Origin: JADFNO01 sp965369945
GTDB lineage: Bacteria; Planctomycetota; Phycisphaerae; Phycisphaerales; SM1A02
Reading direction: 5' to 3'
Assembly: GCA_965369945.1 (NCBI GenBank)
Contig: CBDUST010000222.1
Span: forward strand, 1-7,752
Length of the DNA stretch: 7,752 bases
In this document: piece by piece, positions 6,971 to 7,752 of the stretch
How positions within the stretch are numbered: the stretch's first letter is position 1
Layout of the letters: each line of letters opens with the position of its first letter
Translations under genes and position numbers: made by a program
The notes under the pieces: generated by a model
Seen by the model: only the letters and a program-made list of their open reading frames with translations
What the model was told of the DNA's origin: nothing
The model's database searches: none

Positions 6971-7752
6971 CTGCCTCAAACCCGTTGATGCGGTCAATCA
7001 TCGATCGGACGAGTCCAAAGTGATGCCGAGTATGGTGCAGCGCCAAGCGAGGCAACTCAAGGTGGTCTTCTTCGGTGTCAAATGCGCCGCACTGCACGAT
7101 TCGACCGGACTGAACCAGCACACTGTATTCCTCGTTGAGCAGCTGAACCTGATTCTCCGTCAACCGGTGCGCCAGGCGCAAGACGAGTTGCTCGTTGACA
7201 TACCGGCTGGAGTGATACACCCGGTAGAACTTCAGCACATGCTCGACCGCCTCTTCGACTGACGGTGCGATGTAGTAGATTCCAGTGTCTTCGGAATTGA
7301 TCATCCCGTTGGCCAGTAGGTTCTTGCGAAGGTAGGTGTCCCAGTAGTCCCAGTACTCGCTGCCGGCCGCTTCGATCAGAACGATGGGAACAATGTTGGA
7401 CTTGCCCGTCTGCACCAGCGTCAACGCCTCGAATGTCTCGTCTTGCGTTCCGAATCCGCCCGGGAATATTGCGATGGCGTCAGCATGACTGAGGAACATC
7501 AATTTGCGGGTGAAGAAATATCGAAAATTGATGAGCTTGGGATCACCTTCGATGACTTCGTTCGCCGTGGTCTCAAAAGGCAGGCGTATGGACAGACCGA
7601 AGCTCGCCTCGCGGCTGGGGCCCTCGTGACCGGCTTTCATGATCCCGTCCCCGGCTCCGGTGATGGACATCCAACCGCCTCGAGCAATCGCGGCGCTGAA
7701 GTCACGGGCGGCAACGTAGTTTGGGTGATCCTCGGGCGTTCGGGCTGAGCCG
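6960..7752 (-). CDS. LOG-family (TIGR00730-like) Rossmann-fold protein, 5' end missing
   Basis: The frame is open through the right edge; 263 residues are visible and the true start lies beyond 7752. It begins within the family's GSARTP block (GSARTPEDHPNY), followed by GGWMSITGAGDGIMKAGHEG, the nucleotide-binding loop. The diagnostic PGGxGTxxE motif is FPGGFGTQDETFE (bases 7428-7466), preceded by the conserved RK pair in FFTRKLMF. LOG proteins (formerly mislabelled lysine decarboxylases) hydrolyse nucleoside 5'-monophosphates such as cytokinin riboside monophosphates, or are general nucleotide nucleosidases; which applies here cannot be read from sequence. About 150 residues follow the motif. 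The last 100 or so (from about VYHSSRYVNEQL) go beyond the compact plant-type LOG of roughly 200 residues and include several Leu/His-rich helices. This suggests the larger bacterial LOG-like subfamily. It is the most upstream gene seen; the 11-nt overlap with the lipoprotein gene places it in the same transcript. An internal ATG at 7670 should not be taken as the start, because conserved family sequence precedes it. Confidence 0.9.
   Translation of the reverse strand, partial: GSARTPEDHPNYVAARDFSAAIARGGWMSITGAGDGIMKAGHEGPSREASFGLSIRLPFETTANEVIEGDPKLINFRYFFTRKLMFLSHADAIAIFPGGFGTQDETFEALTLVQTGKSNIVPIVLIEAAGSEYWDYWDTYLRKNLLANGMINSEDTGIYYIAPSVEEAVEHVLKFYRVYHSSRYVNEQLVLRLAHRLTENQVQLLNEEYSVLVQSGRIVQCGAFDTEEDHLELPRLALHHTRHHFGLVRSMIDRINGFEADGA
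6974..6977 (-). promoter_or_regulatory. Possible Shine-Dalgarno (GAGG) for the lipoprotein gene
   Basis: GAGG lies three bases before the ATG at 6970, inside the 3' end of the LOG-family gene. The spacing is shorter than ideal, but it is one of the few Shine-Dalgarno-like sites in this train and supports the ATG over the TTG at 6997. The other starts rely on overlap or very short gaps. Confidence 0.4.

Noticed and set aside
6675..7262. 195-residue open frame on the plus strand
   Set aside because: It is antisense to the lipoprotein and LOG-family genes, which have intact frames, family motifs and coherent operon spacing.
1..7752. CRISPR array, mobile element, tRNA or phage/defence module
   Set aside because: No regularly spaced repeats, terminal inverted repeats, transposase or integrase motifs, or tRNA cloverleaf were seen; nearly every base is in a coding gene.

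Overview
The window is a fully coding, single-strand gene train from a bacterial chromosome of moderate GC content. All seven genes lie on the minus strand, so transcription runs from position 7752 towards position 1. The genes at both edges are cut: the LOG-family gene lacks its 5' end and the fumarylacetoacetase gene lacks its 3' end. The likely host is a member of the Planctomycetota. This is an inference from remembered family resemblance (the long GluRS with an insert after KMSKR, the style of the conserved hypothetical and the lipoprotein, weak Shine-Dalgarno signals). No rRNA or other phylogenetic marker is present, so the assignment is moderate at best.

In transcription order the genes are: (1) a LOG-family Rossmann-fold protein with a long C-terminal extension (6960-7752, partial); (2) a predicted lipoprotein of unknown function (6032-6970); (3) PssA, CDP-diacylglycerol-serine O-phosphatidyltransferase (5082-6035); (4) GltX, glutamyl-tRNA synthetase (3332-5017); (5) GlnS, glutaminyl-tRNA synthetase (1641-3335); (6) a conserved hypothetical protein of about 313 residues that reads like an alpha/beta barrel (691-1632); (7) the N-terminal half of fumarylacetoacetase, FahA (1-677).

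The genes are very tightly packed. LOG/lipoprotein overlap by 11 nt, lipoprotein/pssA and gltX/glnS overlap by 4 nt (ATGA), glnS/hypothetical are 8 nt apart and hypothetical/fahA 13 nt apart. The only larger gap is 64 nt between pssA and gltX, which contains a small hairpin over the pssA stop codon but no obvious terminator. There is no gene-free stretch over 300 bases, and I found no tRNA, rRNA, CRISPR array, insertion sequence or clear promoter.

Functionally the train mixes membrane lipid synthesis (pssA), glutamate and glutamine tRNA charging (gltX-glnS), and the last step of tyrosine/homogentisate breakdown (fahA). Having both GltX and GlnS implies direct Gln-tRNA charging, with a discriminating GluRS. 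I see no convincing new defence or mobile system. The items most worth following up are the uncharacterised protein coupled to fahA, the roughly 60-residue insert in GluRS, the directly coupled gltX-glnS pair and the unknown lipoprotein.
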